From assembly GCF_020073745.1 (NCBI RefSeq), contig NZ_JAIRAU010000015.1:1-64000 (forward strand): a DNA stretch of 64,000 nt, read 5' to 3'. Shown in pieces: positions 1 to 10,712 of this stretch. Source of the stretch: Nannocystis pusilla. GTDB taxonomy: Bacteria > Myxococcota_A > Polyangia > Nannocystales > Nannocystaceae. Position numbers and translations under genes: made by a program. The notes beneath the pieces are model-generated. The model ran no database searches. It was not told the DNA's origin and worked only from the letters and a program-made list of their open reading frames with translations. Numbering within the stretch: the first letter of the stretch is position 1; every line of letters starts with the position of its first letter.

Positions 1-32
1 GGCCAACGTCCTAACCGCTAGACTACAGGGCC
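1..32 (-). tRNA. tRNA-Glu, partial (5' part only)
   Basis: The complement starts GGCCCTG and continues into a D-arm with GTCT/GGAC pairing and an AGCGGTTA loop, typical of bacterial tRNA-Glu. The window edge cuts the gene inside the anticodon stem, so the anticodon is not visible. The identity therefore rests on similarity of the acceptor and D-arm. It lies 21 bp downstream of tRNA-Gln on the same strand, so the two are probably co-transcribed. Confidence 0.7.
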
Positions 33-53
33 AGAAACTCTCGGACGTGGTAG

Positions 54-124
54 TTCGGGGACAGGGATTCGAACCCCGATAGGCGGTACCAGAAACCGCA
101 GTCCTACCATTAGACGATCCCCGA
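54..124 (-). tRNA. tRNA-Gln (anticodon CTG)
   Basis: The complement folds fully. The 7-bp acceptor stem TCGGGGA/TCCCCGA has the weak U1-A72 pair usual for tRNA-Gln. The D-arm is GTCT/GGAC, the anticodon stem is GCGGT/ACCGC with loop TTCTGGT (anticodon CTG, reading CAG), and the T-loop is TTCGAAT. The discriminator appears to be A and CCA is not encoded. Position 54 as the 3' end is the discriminator base. Confidence 0.93.
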
Positions 125-329
125 AGAAGGGCGAAGCGCCGGAGTCGGGGGCTTTGGAACCGTTTCCGGTTCCGACCGCCCCCCTGGGCGCGTCCGAGGT
201 GCGGGGGAGGATGCTTCAAGCTCGGGCGGGTGTCAAGCACCAAAATGCTCTTCCGATCTTCGTCTGGTCGTCGTCCTGGAGCGTGCGAATGGCGCGACAG
301 GCAGGGTGAGGCCATGTAAGGTTCCAGCC

Positions 330-2147
330 ATGTCCTCCGCCCCGAAACGGCCCGCTTCCCTGGCCCTGGCGTTCTGGCTCCTCGCTGGAGCCCTGGCGTG
401 CAAACCCGCCACACCTGCGGCCGCTCCGTCCCCGGGCGCTCCTACTGCGCAAGAGGCGCAACAATCTTCGGACCTCGGTCCGGGGAGCGGGAGATCGCTC
501 CCGGCCAAGGATGCGAGCGATCCTGCGACGGCGGTGGGGATCCACGGGGCGGTCACGTCGGCCGAGCTCAACGCCAGCGAGGTGGGCCTGTCGATCCTGA
601 AGAAGGGCGGCAACGCGGTCGACGCGGCGGTCGCGGTGGGGCTCGCGCTGGCGGTGACGCACCCGAGCGCCGGCAACCTCGGCGGCGGCGGGTTCATGGT
701 CATCCGCATGGCCGACGGGCGCAACGTCGCCATCGACTACCGCGAGGTGGCGCCTGCGGCGGCGACGCCGAAGATGTTCCTCGACGCCAAGGGCAACCCG
801 ACGCGCGAGAGCGTCGACGGCCCCAAGGCGGCGGGGATCCCCGGCACGGTCGCGGGGCTGGCGCTGGCCCACGAGCAGTTCGGCACCCTGCCCTGGCGAG
901 ATCTCGTGCTGCCGGCGGTGGCGCTCGCGCGCGACGGGCACAAGCTCGACAGCTTCCACGCCGAGGACCTCACCAACGGCAGCGAGAAGATGCTGAAGCT
1001 CAACTTCAAGGACGCGGCGGCGATCTACCGCCGGCCGACGGGTGAGCCGTACGTGGCCGGCGACGTGTGGAAGCAGCCCGACCTGGCGCGCACGCTCGAG
1101 ACGATCGCCGACCAGGGGCCGCGGGCGTTCTACGAGGGGCCGCTGGCGGAGACGATCGCCCGCGAGGTCAAGGCGATGGGCGGGTTGTGGACGGCCGACG
1201 ACCTCAAGTCGTACCGCGCGATCGCGCGGCCGCCGATCGTGTTCCAGTACCGCGGGCACGAGGTGATCACGATGCCGCCGCCCTCGGGCGGCGGGGTGGT
1301 GCTGCGCCAGCTGCTGGCCGCGCGCGAGATCCTCAAGATCTACGAGAAGCCGTGGCTCAGCGTCGACGAGCTGCACCTGTACGTCGAGTCGGCGCGGCGC
1401 ACGTACGCCGACCGCAACTTCCTCCTCGGCGATCCGGCCTTCGTGCAGATCCCGCTCGAGCAGCTGACCGACCCGTCGTACCTGCAGGCGCGCCTGGCGG
1501 ACATCGACCCGAACAAGGCGACGCCGTCGTCGAAGATCGCGGCGGGGCTCGGGACCAAGACGTCGATGCAGACGACCCACTACTCGGTGGTGGACGTGCT
1601 CGGCAACGCGGTCGCCAACACGTACACGCTCAACACCAGCTTCGGCGCGAAGGTGGTCGTGCCGGGCACGGGGGTGCTGCTCAACAACGAGATGGACGAC
1701 TTCTCGGTCAAGCCGGGTTCGCCCAACACGTTCGGGCTGGTGCAGGGCGAGCAGAACAAGATCGAGCCGGGCAAGCGGATGCTGTCGAGCATGAGCCCGA
1801 CGATCCTGGTCAAGGACGGCAAGCTACGCGCGGTGGTCGGGACGCCCGGAGGGTCGACGATCTCGACGACGGTGACCCAGATCGTGCGCGCGCTGATCGA
1901 CTACGGCGCGACCATCGACCAGGCGGTGAAGGCGCCGCGGGTCCACCACCAGTGGATGCCCGACCGGATCACCACCGAGCCGACGCTCGACCCCAAGACG
2001 GTCGAGGGCCTCAAGGCCAAGGGGCACGTGATCGCCGAGTGGCCGTCGATCGGCCACGCGAACTCGATCGAGGTCGACCCGGCGACCCAGGGCTATCGCG
2101 CGGTCGCCGACGTCGCCCGCGACGGCGGCGCGGCGGTCGCGTACTGA
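330..2147 (+). CDS. ggt: gamma-glutamyltransferase (glutathione hydrolase), exported
   Basis: This is a 605-aa member of the Ntn-hydrolase gamma-glutamyltranspeptidase family. It cleaves gamma-glutamyl bonds of glutathione in the periplasm and self-processes into large and small subunits. The large subunit has NLGGGGFMV near the start. The small subunit begins at a TTHYSVVD motif (Thr pair near residues 415-416, the nucleophile), followed by NNEMDDFS, LSSMSPTI and GTPGGSTI as in E. coli Ggt. The N-terminus is hydrophobic and ends in ALAC at residue 24, a lipobox-like site. I chose the ATG at 330 over the in-frame GTG at 306 because it gives the shorter signal sequence. Decamer repeats sit across the stop codon. 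Confidence 0.93.
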   Translation: MSSAPKRPASLALAFWLLAGALACKPATPAAAPSPGAPTAQEAQQSSDLGPGSGRSLPAKDASDPATAVGIHGAVTSAELNASEVGLSILKKGGNAVDAAVAVGLALAVTHPSAGNLGGGGFMVIRMADGRNVAIDYREVAPAAATPKMFLDAKGNPTRESVDGPKAAGIPGTVAGLALAHEQFGTLPWRDLVLPAVALARDGHKLDSFHAEDLTNGSEKMLKLNFKDAAAIYRRPTGEPYVAGDVWKQPDLARTLETIADQGPRAFYEGPLAETIAREVKAMGGLWTADDLKSYRAIARPPIVFQYRGHEVITMPPPSGGGVVLRQLLAAREILKIYEKPWLSVDELHLYVESARRTYADRNFLLGDPAFVQIPLEQLTDPSYLQARLADIDPNKATPSSKIAAGLGTKTSMQTTHYSVVDVLGNAVANTYTLNTSFGAKVVVPGTGVLLNNEMDDFSVKPGSPNTFGLVQGEQNKIEPGKRMLSSMSPTILVKDGKLRAVVGTPGGSTISTTVTQIVRALIDYGATIDQAVKAPRVHHQWMPDRITTEPTLDPKTVEGLKAKGHVIAEWPSIGHANSIEVDPATQGYRAVADVARDGGAAVAY

Positions 2148-2182
2148 GCTGTCCTGCGGGGCATGCTCGAAGGGGCATGCTC
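2145..2182. repeat. 14-bp-period decamer array, 3 units
   Basis: Cores GCTG, CATG and CATG begin at 2148, 2162 and 2176, exactly 14 bp apart, each flanked by purines on the left and pyrimidines on the right. The first unit overlaps the ggt stop codon. A degraded fourth unit may follow at 2190. Confidence 0.8.
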
Positions 2183-2284
2183 CAAGGGACGCAGTCGGCG
2201 CAGTCGGCGCAGGCGAGGGCGGCTCAGGTCGACGAAATTGGGTCCTGGAGGCGTGGGAGCCGGGCTCAGGAGGTATGGCTCTCA

Positions 2285-2336
2285 GGGCATGTTCGTGAGG
2301 ACCTGTCTTTATGGACCTGTCGCGACGGGCATGTCC
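2285..2336. repeat. 14-bp-period decamer array, 4 units
   Basis: Cores CATG, CCTG, CCTG and CATG begin at 2288, 2302, 2316 and 2330. The array covers the last codons and the stop codon (2309-2311) of the metallophosphoesterase gene on the minus strand. Confidence 0.85.
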
Positions 2337-3787
2337 GAAAGCGATCGGTCGGCGACGACCTCGTCGTGCGGGGGCGCCGGCGGGGCAGGGGGCAGGCGGG
2401 CGCCGTCGAGGACGGCGACGGCGTCGTTGCGCCAGGCGCGGAGCTCGACCTCGGCGAGGCGGCCGGTGGCGGGGTCGCGGCGGACGACGAGGTGGGAGCC
2501 GTCGAGGAAGCAGCCGCTGTTGGCGTAGACGACCTCGTCGCCGCGGGCGATCACGCCGTAGTGGCTGTGGCCCATGAGGACGAGCGGGACGCCGGTGGCG
2601 CGGCCGACCTCGCAGGCGACGCGGGCCATGTCGTCGGCGACGGCGCGCGGGCGGCGGCGCTTGCGGAGGCGGCGGATCGACAGCCAGCCGAGGAGCGCGC
2701 CGGCGACCAGGCCGGCGAGCAGAGGGGCCCCGAGCGCGGCGGCGAGGCCGACGCCGATCCCCAGGCAGGCGAGGACGCTGAGGATCGCGTCGAGGGCGGT
2801 GATCCGCAGGACGCCGGCGACCGTGGCCGAGGCCGGGGGCGGGGCCATCGATTGCAGCGCGGTCAGGGTGCTCATCTGCAGGCCGGCGGTGGCGGCGATC
2901 CGCTCGAGGCGCGCGGCGTGCATCTCCTGGCCGGCGCGATCGACCCGGCCGGTGCGGGCCCACAGCGCCAGCAGGCGGAAGGCCATGCGAAAGTAGAGGG
3001 TGATGGCGTAGAGGATGAAGCGGAGGCCGCGGGCCCAGGCCCAGCGGATGTAGTCCCAGGGGGTGATGAACTTGTCGGCGGCGTCGTAGTCGATCTCCGG
3101 CATCGCGTTGGTGAAGCTGCGCGTCGCCACCTCCGCGAGCGACTGGACCAGGCGTCCGCCGCGCGTGGGCGCCAGCATCTGTCCTGTGTGACAGGCGGCG
3201 TCGAACACGTGTCCGTGCTCGATCCACACCCCGCCGGCCTCGCACAGGAACCACGGGACGAAGCGCACCCGCGCGACTTGGTCGAGGCGCGGGCTGCCGG
3301 TGTGCGTGATCGTGAGGGAGGCCTCGCCGAGGCCGGCGTAGAGGCGCGCGGTGAGGGCGCGACGGACGCCGGGGTAGAGGAATTCGGCGTCGTGGTTGCC
3401 GACGACGAACACGATGTTGTGGCCGGCCGCGAGGAAGCGGACCAGCGCGTCCTCGACGCCCGGGTAGGCGTCGAGCACGGCGTGGAGGCGGTGCACGGCC
3501 AGGGCCTCGCCGACGAGCTTTTTCTCCTGGCCGACCTCGATGTTCCAGAAGTCGATGAAGTCGCCGTTGATGACCAATTGCCAGCGCCCGGGGCCGCCGG
3601 CGTAGTGGTCGAGGAAGCGGGGCAGGCCGCGATCGATGTCGACGGCGAGGTGGACGTACTCGCCGCGCATGCGCGGCTTGAGGTGCGAACCGAGGTGCAG
3701 GTCGCTGATGAGGAGCAGGTCCGGAGCACGGACGCGGGGGCCGGGAGACGGCTCGCGGTCGGGGCGCTGATCGGACGGGAGCATCAC
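2309..3787 (-). CDS. calcineurin-like metallophosphoesterase with central membrane segment
   Basis: This 492-aa protein has the dimetal phosphoesterase signature: SDLHLGS near the N-terminus, [17 protein letters not shown] and a late GHSHYG block. These motifs resemble LpxH-type UDP-diacylglucosamine hydrolases, but the protein is about twice as long as LpxH. Around residues 300-360 there is a strongly hydrophobic hairpin ([20 protein letters not shown] then [15 protein letters not shown]) followed by a basic stretch, so it is probably anchored in the inner membrane. The substrate is unknown; a lipid or envelope phosphoester is a guess. Codons at the C-terminus fall in a decamer repeat array. 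The first in-frame ATG is used as start, and the next ATG is adjacent. Confidence 0.85.
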   Translation of the reverse strand: MMLPSDQRPDREPSPGPRVRAPDLLLISDLHLGSHLKPRMRGEYVHLAVDIDRGLPRFLDHYAGGPGRWQLVINGDFIDFWNIEVGQEKKLVGEALAVHRLHAVLDAYPGVEDALVRFLAAGHNIVFVVGNHDAEFLYPGVRRALTARLYAGLGEASLTITHTGSPRLDQVARVRFVPWFLCEAGGVWIEHGHVFDAACHTGQMLAPTRGGRLVQSLAEVATRSFTNAMPEIDYDAADKFITPWDYIRWAWARGLRFILYAITLYFRMAFRLLALWARTGRVDRAGQEMHAARLERIAATAGLQMSTLTALQSMAPPPASATVAGVLRITALDAILSVLACLGIGVGLAAALGAPLLAGLVAGALLGWLSIRRLRKRRRPRAVADDMARVACEVGRATGVPLVLMGHSHYGVIARGDEVVYANSGCFLDGSHLVVRRDPATGRLAEVELRAWRNDAVAVLDGARLPPAPPAPPHDEVVADRSLSDMPVATGP

Positions 3788-3897
3788 GGGAAATGCGGGG
3801 GCCGACGAGTTGGCCGGCGGGGCGCGTTCTTGCGCATGGAGGCGAACGCTGGCCTCTACCCTGTGGTATAGCGTGCTTGCTCAAAGCCCGCCCTGCC

Positions 3898-6006
3898 ATG
3901 CTCAAGCAGATCGCCTTCGCCGCCGCCGTCGCGTTCGCGCTCGGCCTCTTCACCTACAACGTGTCGGCGCTGATCCGTACCGTCGCGCTCGGCCGTCCGT
4001 CCGACCTCAAGGAGACCTGGGGCCAGCGGATCGCCAGCCTGATGGCGTTCTTCTTCGGTCAGGGCAAGGTCGTCGAAGAGAAGCGCAGCTGGCACCACCT
4101 GCCGATCTACTGGGGCTTCCTCGTCCTCACGGTCGCCACCGTCGACATGGGCCTCAGCGGCCTGTTCGGCCCCGGCATGAACCTCTCGCTGGTGATGCCC
4201 GACGCGGCCTACAGCGCGACGATGGCGGTGGTCGACGTCGCCAACGTGATCGTCGTCGCCGCGCTCGTGTACGCGATCACGCGCCGCTTCATCCGCCCGC
4301 CGTTCGTGCCGCTGAGCCTCGACGCGATGCTGATCCTGTCGGCGATCGGCCTGCTGTGCATCAGTCACTTCGGCCACCACGCGTTCGAGATCGCGGCGGT
4401 CGGGCACTACGTCGGCGGCGCGCCGGTGTCGGCGGCGCTCCACGGCGCGCTGTTCGCCGGCATGGACCCGCACCTGGCCCACATCGCGTCGGAGGTGTGC
4501 TGGTGGGTGCACATGGGCATCGTGCTGGCGTTCCTCAATTACTTGCCGTTCTCGAAGCACATCCACGTGCTGACGTCGGCGCCGAACATCCTGCTGCGCC
4601 GGCAGGGCCAGCGCGGGGCGATGCCGAAGGCCCAGCTGTTCGACGGCGAGCCGACCGACCCCAACGCCGAGCCGCTGTTCGACAACTGGGGCGTCGGCAA
4701 GGTCGAGGACTTCACCTGGAAGAGCCTGCTCGACAACTACTCGTGCACCGAGTGCGCGCGCTGCACGATGTACTGCCCGGCGTTCGCGACCGAGAAGCCG
4801 CTGTCGCCGATGCACCTCATCCACGACCTCAAGGACGAGATGAAGGAGCGCGGCAAGCTGCTGGTCAAGCTGCAGAAGGCCGGCGGCTCGCTGAAGGACG
4901 ACGCGCCCGAGGGCCCGCAGAAGTCGATCATCGACAAGATCAAGGCCGACCTCGGGGCCCTGCCGCCGCTGGTCGGCGGCCGCGTCAAGGACGCGACGCT
5001 GTGGGCCTGCACGACCTGCGGGGCGTGTCAGGAGGTGTGCCCGGTGTTCATCGAGCACCCGCTGAAGATCCTGCAGATGCGCCAGCACATCGTGCTCAAC
5101 GACGAGTCGGGCCGCACGCCCGGCGAGGTCACGCGCGTGCTCGGCAACATCGAGGGGGCCGGCAACCCGTGGAGCCTGCCGCAGGACGACCGCATGAAGT
5201 GGGCCGAGGGGCTCGAGGTGCCGCTGATCGACGACGTGCCCGACGCCGAGTACCTGCTGTTCGTCGGCTGCGCCGGCGCCTACGACGACAATGCCAAGAA
5301 GACGACGCGCGCGCTGGCCAAGGTGCTGCACGCGGCCAACGTCAAGTTCGCGGTGCTCGGCAAGCGCGAGAAGTGCACCGGCGACACGCTGCGCCGCCTC
5401 GGCGCGGAGATGGCGTTTCAGACGCTGGCGCAGGAGAACGTCGACACGCTGAACGAGGCCAAGGTCACCAAGGTGATCGCCTCGTGCCCGCACTGCTTCC
5501 ACACGATCAAGAACGAGTACCCGCAGTTCGGCGGCAACTACGAGGTCATCCACCACAGCCAGCTCATCACCCACCTGCTGCAGGCGGGCAAGCTCAAGCT
5601 CGAGAACACCAGCGAGCGTACGTTCACGTACCACGACTCGTGCTACCTCGGGCGCTGGAACGGGGTCTACGACGCGCCGCGCGAGATCCTCGAGCACGCG
5701 ACCCGCGGCAAGGGCAAGGTCCAGGAGCTCGGCCGCAACCGCGAGCACGGGTTCTGCTGCGGCGCCGGCGGCGGCCGCATGTGGATGGAGGAGGAGCCGG
5801 CCAAGCGCGTCAACATCAACCGCGCCAAGGAGGTCAGCGAGGGCGGCGCCAACGCCGTCGCCGTCGGCTGCCCGTTCTGCCACACGATGCTGTCCGACGG
5901 CCTCAAGGCGCTCGGCAAGGACGAGGCGATCGAGGTCATGGACCTCGCGGTGGTCGTCGCCAATCAGCTGCCCGCCGCGGCGAAGCAGCCGGAGGCGAGC
6001 GCGTGA
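3898..6006 (+). CDS. membrane-bound (Fe-S) oxidoreductase, heterodisulfide-reductase-like
   Basis: This is a 702-aa protein. Residues 1-240 hold several membrane helices with conserved His residues (for example FGHHAFE), as in the nitrate-reductase gamma/DUF3483-type haem-binding region. Two 4Fe-4S motifs follow, [11 protein letters not shown] near residue 283 and [11 protein letters not shown] near residue 371. The C-terminus carries two CCG (cysteine-rich) domains, including [15 protein letters not shown] and CPFCH. Family members pass electrons between flavoproteins such as EtfAB and the quinone pool; that role is inferred. The ATG at 3898 starts the first membrane helix. The stop overlaps the GTG start of bolA, so the two are translationally coupled. 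Confidence 0.88.
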   Translation: MLKQIAFAAAVAFALGLFTYNVSALIRTVALGRPSDLKETWGQRIASLMAFFFGQGKVVEEKRSWHHLPIYWGFLVLTVATVDMGLSGLFGPGMNLSLVMPDAAYSATMAVVDVANVIVVAALVYAITRRFIRPPFVPLSLDAMLILSAIGLLCISHFGHHAFEIAAVGHYVGGAPVSAALHGALFAGMDPHLAHIASEVCWWVHMGIVLAFLNYLPFSKHIHVLTSAPNILLRRQGQRGAMPKAQLFDGEPTDPNAEPLFDNWGVGKVEDFTWKSLLDNYSCTECARCTMYCPAFATEKPLSPMHLIHDLKDEMKERGKLLVKLQKAGGSLKDDAPEGPQKSIIDKIKADLGALPPLVGGRVKDATLWACTTCGACQEVCPVFIEHPLKILQMRQHIVLNDESGRTPGEVTRVLGNIEGAGNPWSLPQDDRMKWAEGLEVPLIDDVPDAEYLLFVGCAGAYDDNAKKTTRALAKVLHAANVKFAVLGKREKCTGDTLRRLGAEMAFQTLAQENVDTLNEAKVTKVIASCPHCFHTIKNEYPQFGGNYEVIHHSQLITHLLQAGKLKLENTSERTFTYHDSCYLGRWNGVYDAPREILEHATRGKGKVQELGRNREHGFCCGAGGGRMWMEEEPAKRVNINRAKEVSEGGANAVAVGCPFCHTMLSDGLKALGKDEAIEVMDLAVVVANQLPAAAKQPEASA

Positions 6007-6341
6007 ACGAGGCTGTCCCTGCGGGCAGGCGCGCGCGGGCGCTGACCGAGGCCCTCACGGCCGCGTTCGCGCCCGAGCACCTCGAGGTGCGGGACGAGAG
6101 CCACATGCACGCGGTGCCGAAGGGCGCCGAGAGCCACTTCCGCGTCGTCGTCGTCAGCGCGGGCTTCGCCGGCAAGTCGCTGGTGGCCCGCCACCGCGAG
6201 ATCAACGCCGCCGCGGCCGACGAGCTGCGCTCGGGGCTGCACGCGCTGGCGATCGAGGCGCTGACGCCCGAGCAGTGGGTCGCTCGCGGCGGGCAGGTGG
6301 CCAAGAGCCCGCCGTGCCTCGGCGGCAGCAAGGCCGGCTGA
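6003..6341 (+). CDS. bolA: BolA family protein
   Basis: This is a 112-aa protein with the BolA fold. The central [20 protein letters not shown] segment carries the conserved Asp/Glu-S-H-x-H start, and it is followed by [11 protein letters not shown] and an ALTPEQW helix. BolA proteins work with monothiol glutaredoxins in Fe-S cluster delivery, which fits the overlap with the multi-cluster oxidoreductase just upstream. The GTG at 6003 shares bases with the upstream TGA (GTGA). Downstream is a dense block of inverted repeats. Confidence 0.88.
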   Translation: MNEAVPAGRRARALTEALTAAFAPEHLEVRDESHMHAVPKGAESHFRVVVVSAGFAGKSLVARHREINAAAADELRSGLHALAIEALTPEQWVARGGQVAKSPPCLGGSKAG

Positions 6342-6346
6342 GCGAG

Positions 6347-6539
6347 CTGTCCCGCGGGACAGTTCCCGGCTGATGCGGGCTGTCCCAGGGGACAGACTCG
6401 GAGTGACTGCGCCTTGGCGTGTCACGTCCGAGCTGTCTTTGGGGACAGCTCGGACACGCCTGTCCCGTGAGGCAGGCGGACTATTGTCAGAGGCTGTCTT
6501 TGGGGGCAGTTCCGACACGCCTGTCCCCTGAGACAGGCG
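6347..6539. repeat. cluster of six inverted repeats between bolA and purM
   Basis: Six hairpins of the dispersed family lie in this convergent intergenic region. Examples are the perfect 16-mer CTGTCCCGCGGGACAG at 6347-6362, CTGTCC/GGACAG at 6380-6395, an 11-bp stem TCCGAGCTGTC with its complement at 6427-6454, and CGCCTGTC/GACAGGCG at 6518-6539. The last 60 bases are close to a direct copy of the preceding 61. None is followed by a T-run, but the position between two converging genes would suit a bidirectional terminator. Confidence 0.85.
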
Positions 6540-6541
6540 GA

Positions 6542-7651
6542 CTACTCGACCTCGACGGCGCCGTGCATCCACGCGGCGCCGGACAGGCGGACCTGCGGGG
6601 CGTCCGCGGCCGCGCGGGGGACCACGCGGCCGAGCGTGGACGGCTCCTCGCCGATCGCGGCGAGCGCGGCGCGGACGACGTCGACGTGCGCGGGGTCGAC
6701 GTAAAGGAGCATGCCGACGCCGCAGTTGAAGGTGCGCAGCAGCTCGCGCACGCCGACGCCCTGGGCGGCGACCGCGGCGATCACCGGCGGCAGCACCACC
6801 GGCGAGAGGTCGAGCTCGAGCGCGAGGTCGTCGCCGAGCGCGCGGGCCGGATTTTCGAGCAGGCCGCCGCCGGTGATGTGGGCCGCGCCGTGCAGCGGGG
6901 CGTGCTCGAGGCCACGCAGGGCCGCGAACGCGGGCTCGTAGATCCGCGTCGGCGCGAGCATCGCCTCGCCGACGCTGCGGCCGGCGGGATCGCCGGGCAG
7001 CGGGGCGTCGAACGACAGGCCGGCGTGAGCAGGGTCGAGCAGGGCCTTGCGCGCGAGGCTGTAGCCGTTGCTGTGGAGGCCGCTGGAATTCAGGCCGAGG
7101 ACGACGTCGCCGGCGCGCACGCGGGTGGGGCCGAGCATCTTGCTGCGCTCGACGACGCCGACGGCGAAGGCGGCGAGGTCGTAGTGGTCACGGGCGTAGA
7201 GGCCGGGCAGCTCGGCCGTCTCGCCGCCGAGCAGGGCGCAGCGCGCTTGCTTGCAGCCGTCGACGATGCCGCTCACGAGGGCCTCGATGCGCTCGGGCAC
7301 GACGCGGTCGCAGGCGATGTAGTCGAGCACGAAGAGCGTGCTCGCGCCGCTGACCAGGAGGTCGTTGACGTTCATCGCCACGAGGTCGACGCCGACGGTG
7401 TCGTGGCGATCGAGCGCGATCGCCACGAGCAACTTCGTGCCGACGCCGTCGGTGCAGGCGACCAGCACGGGATCGGCGACCCCGGCCGGGAGGCCCATGA
7501 GGCCGGCGAAGCCGCCGATGTCGCCGATCTGCTCGGGACGGCGCGTGCCGGCCACGAGGCGCTTGATCCGCCGCACGGCCTCGTTGCCGGCGCTGATGTC
7601 GACGCCAGCGCCCTTGTAAGTGAGAGGGTCCTTGCGATCCTGCACGGGCAT
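6542..7651 (-). CDS. purM: phosphoribosylformylglycinamidine cyclo-ligase
   Basis: This 369-aa AIRS synthetase catalyses ATP-dependent ring closure of FGAM to AIR in purine synthesis. Visible family motifs are DPLTYKGAGVDISAG at the N-terminus, DGVGTKL, NDLLVSGA, GGETAELPGLY and NSSGLHSNGYSLARK. The length is normal for the family. The ATG at 7651 is preferred to the in-frame TTG at 7663 because the conserved start (KGAGVDI) follows at the usual distance. It diverges from accD across a 92-bp gap. Confidence 0.95.
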   Translation of the reverse strand: MPVQDRKDPLTYKGAGVDISAGNEAVRRIKRLVAGTRRPEQIGDIGGFAGLMGLPAGVADPVLVACTDGVGTKLLVAIALDRHDTVGVDLVAMNVNDLLVSGASTLFVLDYIACDRVVPERIEALVSGIVDGCKQARCALLGGETAELPGLYARDHYDLAAFAVGVVERSKMLGPTRVRAGDVVLGLNSSGLHSNGYSLARKALLDPAHAGLSFDAPLPGDPAGRSVGEAMLAPTRIYEPAFAALRGLEHAPLHGAAHITGGGLLENPARALGDDLALELDLSPVVLPPVIAAVAAQGVGVRELLRTFNCGVGMLLYVDPAHVDVVRAALAAIGEEPSTLGRVVPRAAADAPQVRLSGAAWMHGAVEVE

Positions 7652-7743
7652 GACGCGTACCAAGGCGCGGGCCTCGCGGCAACGGCCTTGAAAAGGCGGC
7701 GAGCCGCGGCGATGATGCGCCCCGGCAAGGGGGCCGTTTCAGC

Positions 7744-8637
<894 letters not shown>

Positions 8638-8643
8638 TCGGAC

Positions 8644-9870
8644 ATGTCCCAGCGAACACCTCCTGCGTGGCAGTCGGCGCTGTTCGCCCGGCGCACGCTG
8701 GGGATGATCCGCGGGCTCGAGGCGGTGCGAGCGGCCCACGCGGCGCTCGGCCGGCCTGCCGCCGGGGTGCCGGTGGTTCACGTAGTGGGGACCAACGGCA
8801 AGGGCTCGACGTCGGCGATGGTGGCGCACGCGCTGCGGCGTCGCGGGCACCGGGTCGGCCTGTACACGAGCCCGCACCTGCACCGCGTCGGCGAGCGGAT
8901 CCGCATCGACGGGGCGGCCCTGAGCGACGCGGCGATGCAGGCGCTCGTCGATCGCGTGCTCGCGGTCGAGGGGCCGGCGCTGCCGCGCGCGCTGACGTTC
9001 TTCGAGATCCTGACGGTCGCGGCGCTGCTGGCGTTCGCGGAGGCTGGCGTCGAGGTCATGGTCTTGGAGACAGGTCTCGGTGGACGCCTCGACGCGACCG
9101 GGGTGGTGCCGGCGACGGTGACGTTGATGACGCCGATCGACCTCGATCATCAGGCGTACCTCGGCGACACGATCGAGGCGATCGCCGGCGAGAAGGCGGC
9201 GGTGATGCGCGACGGGGCGCCGGTGTTCTCGGCGCCGCAGCAGCCGGCCGCGGCCGCGGTGCTGCGCGCGGCGGCGGCCGAGCACGGGGTGGTGCTGCGC
9301 TTCGTCGAGCCGCTGGCGCGCGCGCCCGCGGGGCTGCCCGGTGAGCACCAGCGGGTCAACGGGGCGCTGGCGCTGGCGGGCGCGCAGGCGATCGACGCGG
9401 CGGTGGCGGCGAGCGACCTCGACGGGGTGCACTGGCCGGCCCGTTGCGAGCGGGTGACGAGCGGCGGGGGGACGGTCGTGTTCGACGCGGGCCACAACCC
9501 GCACGGCATCGCGGCGCTGGTGACCTGGCTCGAAGGGCAGCCGCATCCGCGGCGCGCGCTCGTGTTCGGCTGCCTGGCCGACAAGGACGCGCCCGGCATG
9601 CTGGCGCAGCTGCGCCGGCTCGGCGCGCCGCTGTGGCTGGTGCCGCCGGCGCCCGACGCCTACGACCTGGGCGCGCTGGCGGGGGCCGACTCGACGCTGT
9701 TCGCCGACGCGGACGCGCCGGAGTTCCGCGCGGCCTGGGACGCGCACCTGGCTGCCGGCGGCGAGATCGTGGTGTGCGGCTCGCACATGCTCGTGGGTCG
9801 ACTCCGCGGCGAGGTGCTCGGCGAGGCCGCGGACGAGGTGGCGCTCACGGACCCGCTGGCGCGGCGCTGA
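8644..9870 (+). CDS. folC: bifunctional folylpolyglutamate synthase / dihydrofolate synthase
   Basis: This 408-aa Mur-ligase-fold enzyme adds glutamate to dihydropteroate and folates. It has the P-loop VVGTNGKGSTSAM near residues 46-58, the FolC-typical YTSPHLHRVGERIRIDG, ETGLGGRLDAT, and the C-terminal domain motif FDAGHNPHG. The start codon is the ATG inside a decamer-repeat half-site (GGACATGTCC) 6 bp after accD, so the repeat may supply the initiation codon. Confidence 0.94.
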   Translation: MSQRTPPAWQSALFARRTLGMIRGLEAVRAAHAALGRPAAGVPVVHVVGTNGKGSTSAMVAHALRRRGHRVGLYTSPHLHRVGERIRIDGAALSDAAMQALVDRVLAVEGPALPRALTFFEILTVAALLAFAEAGVEVMVLETGLGGRLDATGVVPATVTLMTPIDLDHQAYLGDTIEAIAGEKAAVMRDGAPVFSAPQQPAAAAVLRAAAAEHGVVLRFVEPLARAPAGLPGEHQRVNGALALAGAQAIDAAVAASDLDGVHWPARCERVTSGGGTVVFDAGHNPHGIAALVTWLEGQPHPRRALVFGCLADKDAPGMLAQLRRLGAPLWLVPPAPDAYDLGALAGADSTLFADADAPEFRAAWDAHLAAGGEIVVCGSHMLVGRLRGEVLGEAADEVALTDPLARR

Positions 9871-10336
9871 GGCTCGACCGCGCGCGAATCGCCGCGACGA
9901 GGTGCGCTGCGTGTCGGGGCCGCTCGCAAGGCTGGCTCATGGGACAGGTGCCGCGCCGGAGCGGATGACACCGACGGCGTGAGCAGAGCGGGCGCGCCGC
10001 GATGGGCCTGTCGAAGCTGCGCGCTCGACCATGGCTCGCAGGGGGCAGGCGATCGACGGCGCGTCGGCGCGAGGCGAGCTGGCGTAGGGGACAGGTGAAC
10101 GCGTCGCGTGGGCAGCGGCGGCCCAGAACGAGCAGGCGTATGGGACGGAGGAGCGCCGGGGTGGCTCGCGCGACGAGTCGATGCAGCGCCGATCGCAGGC
10201 TCGTTCCTTCAGGGCACCCGGATGACATGACGCAAGGGACAGATCCAGGACGGGGGAGTGGGGCTCTGGGCCCCGAGACAAGTGAGCGAGAAAAGTGGCC
10301 GCCAGGCTTGACGGGAGGGCCGCTGTCGTCTATTTT
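9871..10336. other. intergenic region without a supported gene
   Basis: The reading frames here lack recognisable domains and codon bias. The region holds isolated repeat half-sites (GGGACAGGT at about 9941 and 10087, GGGACAG at about 10231) and little else. Confidence 0.6.
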
Positions 10337-10360
10337 ACCTTTAGGTTAATTAAAAAGGAG
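10337..10360 (+). promoter_or_regulatory. likely ArsR autoregulatory operator and ribosome-binding site
   Basis: An AT-rich island in GC-rich DNA contains the dyad ACCT-TT-AGGT at 10337-10346 and a strong Shine-Dalgarno AAGGAG at 10355-10360, 7 bp before the ArsR-family ATG. ArsR-type repressors usually bind such dyads over their own promoter. Confidence 0.6.
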
Positions 10361-10367
10361 ACACGGC

Positions 10368-10712
10368 ATGATGCAGCAGCGCGACACGCTCAGCACCACC
10401 TTCGCGGCGCTCGCCGATCCGACCCGGCGGGCGATCCTGGCGCGGCTGGCCGCGGGAGAGGCGTCGGTCACCGAGCTGGCGGCGCCGTTCTCGATCAGCC
10501 TGCCGGCGATCACGAAGCACCTGAAGGTGCTCGAGGGCGCGGGTCTCATCCGGCGCGGGCGCCAGGCGCAGTGGCGGCCGTGCACGCTGGACGCCCAGCC
10601 GCTGCGCGACGTGGCCGACTGGGTCCAGCAGTACCGCAAGTTTTGGGATCACAACTTCGATCGGTTGGAGGAATACCTCCGCGAGATGCACCCCCAGGAG
10701 AAGAAGTCATGA
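10368..10712 (+). CDS. ArsR-family transcriptional regulator (metal-independent type)
   Basis: This is a 114-aa winged-helix repressor. It shows ALADPTRRAILARLAAGEAS and the recognition-helix region SISLPAITKHLKVLEGAGLI, typical of the ArsR subgroup paired with AHSA1/SRPBCC proteins. No metal-binding Cys pair (ELCVC-like) is present, so metal sensing is unlikely. The stop overlaps the next start (ATGA), so the pair is one transcriptional and translational unit, probably autorepressed through the upstream dyad. Confidence 0.92.
   Translation: MMQQRDTLSTTFAALADPTRRAILARLAAGEASVTELAAPFSISLPAITKHLKVLEGAGLIRRGRQAQWRPCTLDAQPLRDVADWVQQYRKFWDHNFDRLEEYLREMHPQEKKS

Noticed and set aside
9845..10349. 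Several short frames in the folC/ArsR gap
   Set aside because: Arg/Ser/Pro-rich translations on both strands and no motif; these look like random open frames in GC-rich DNA.
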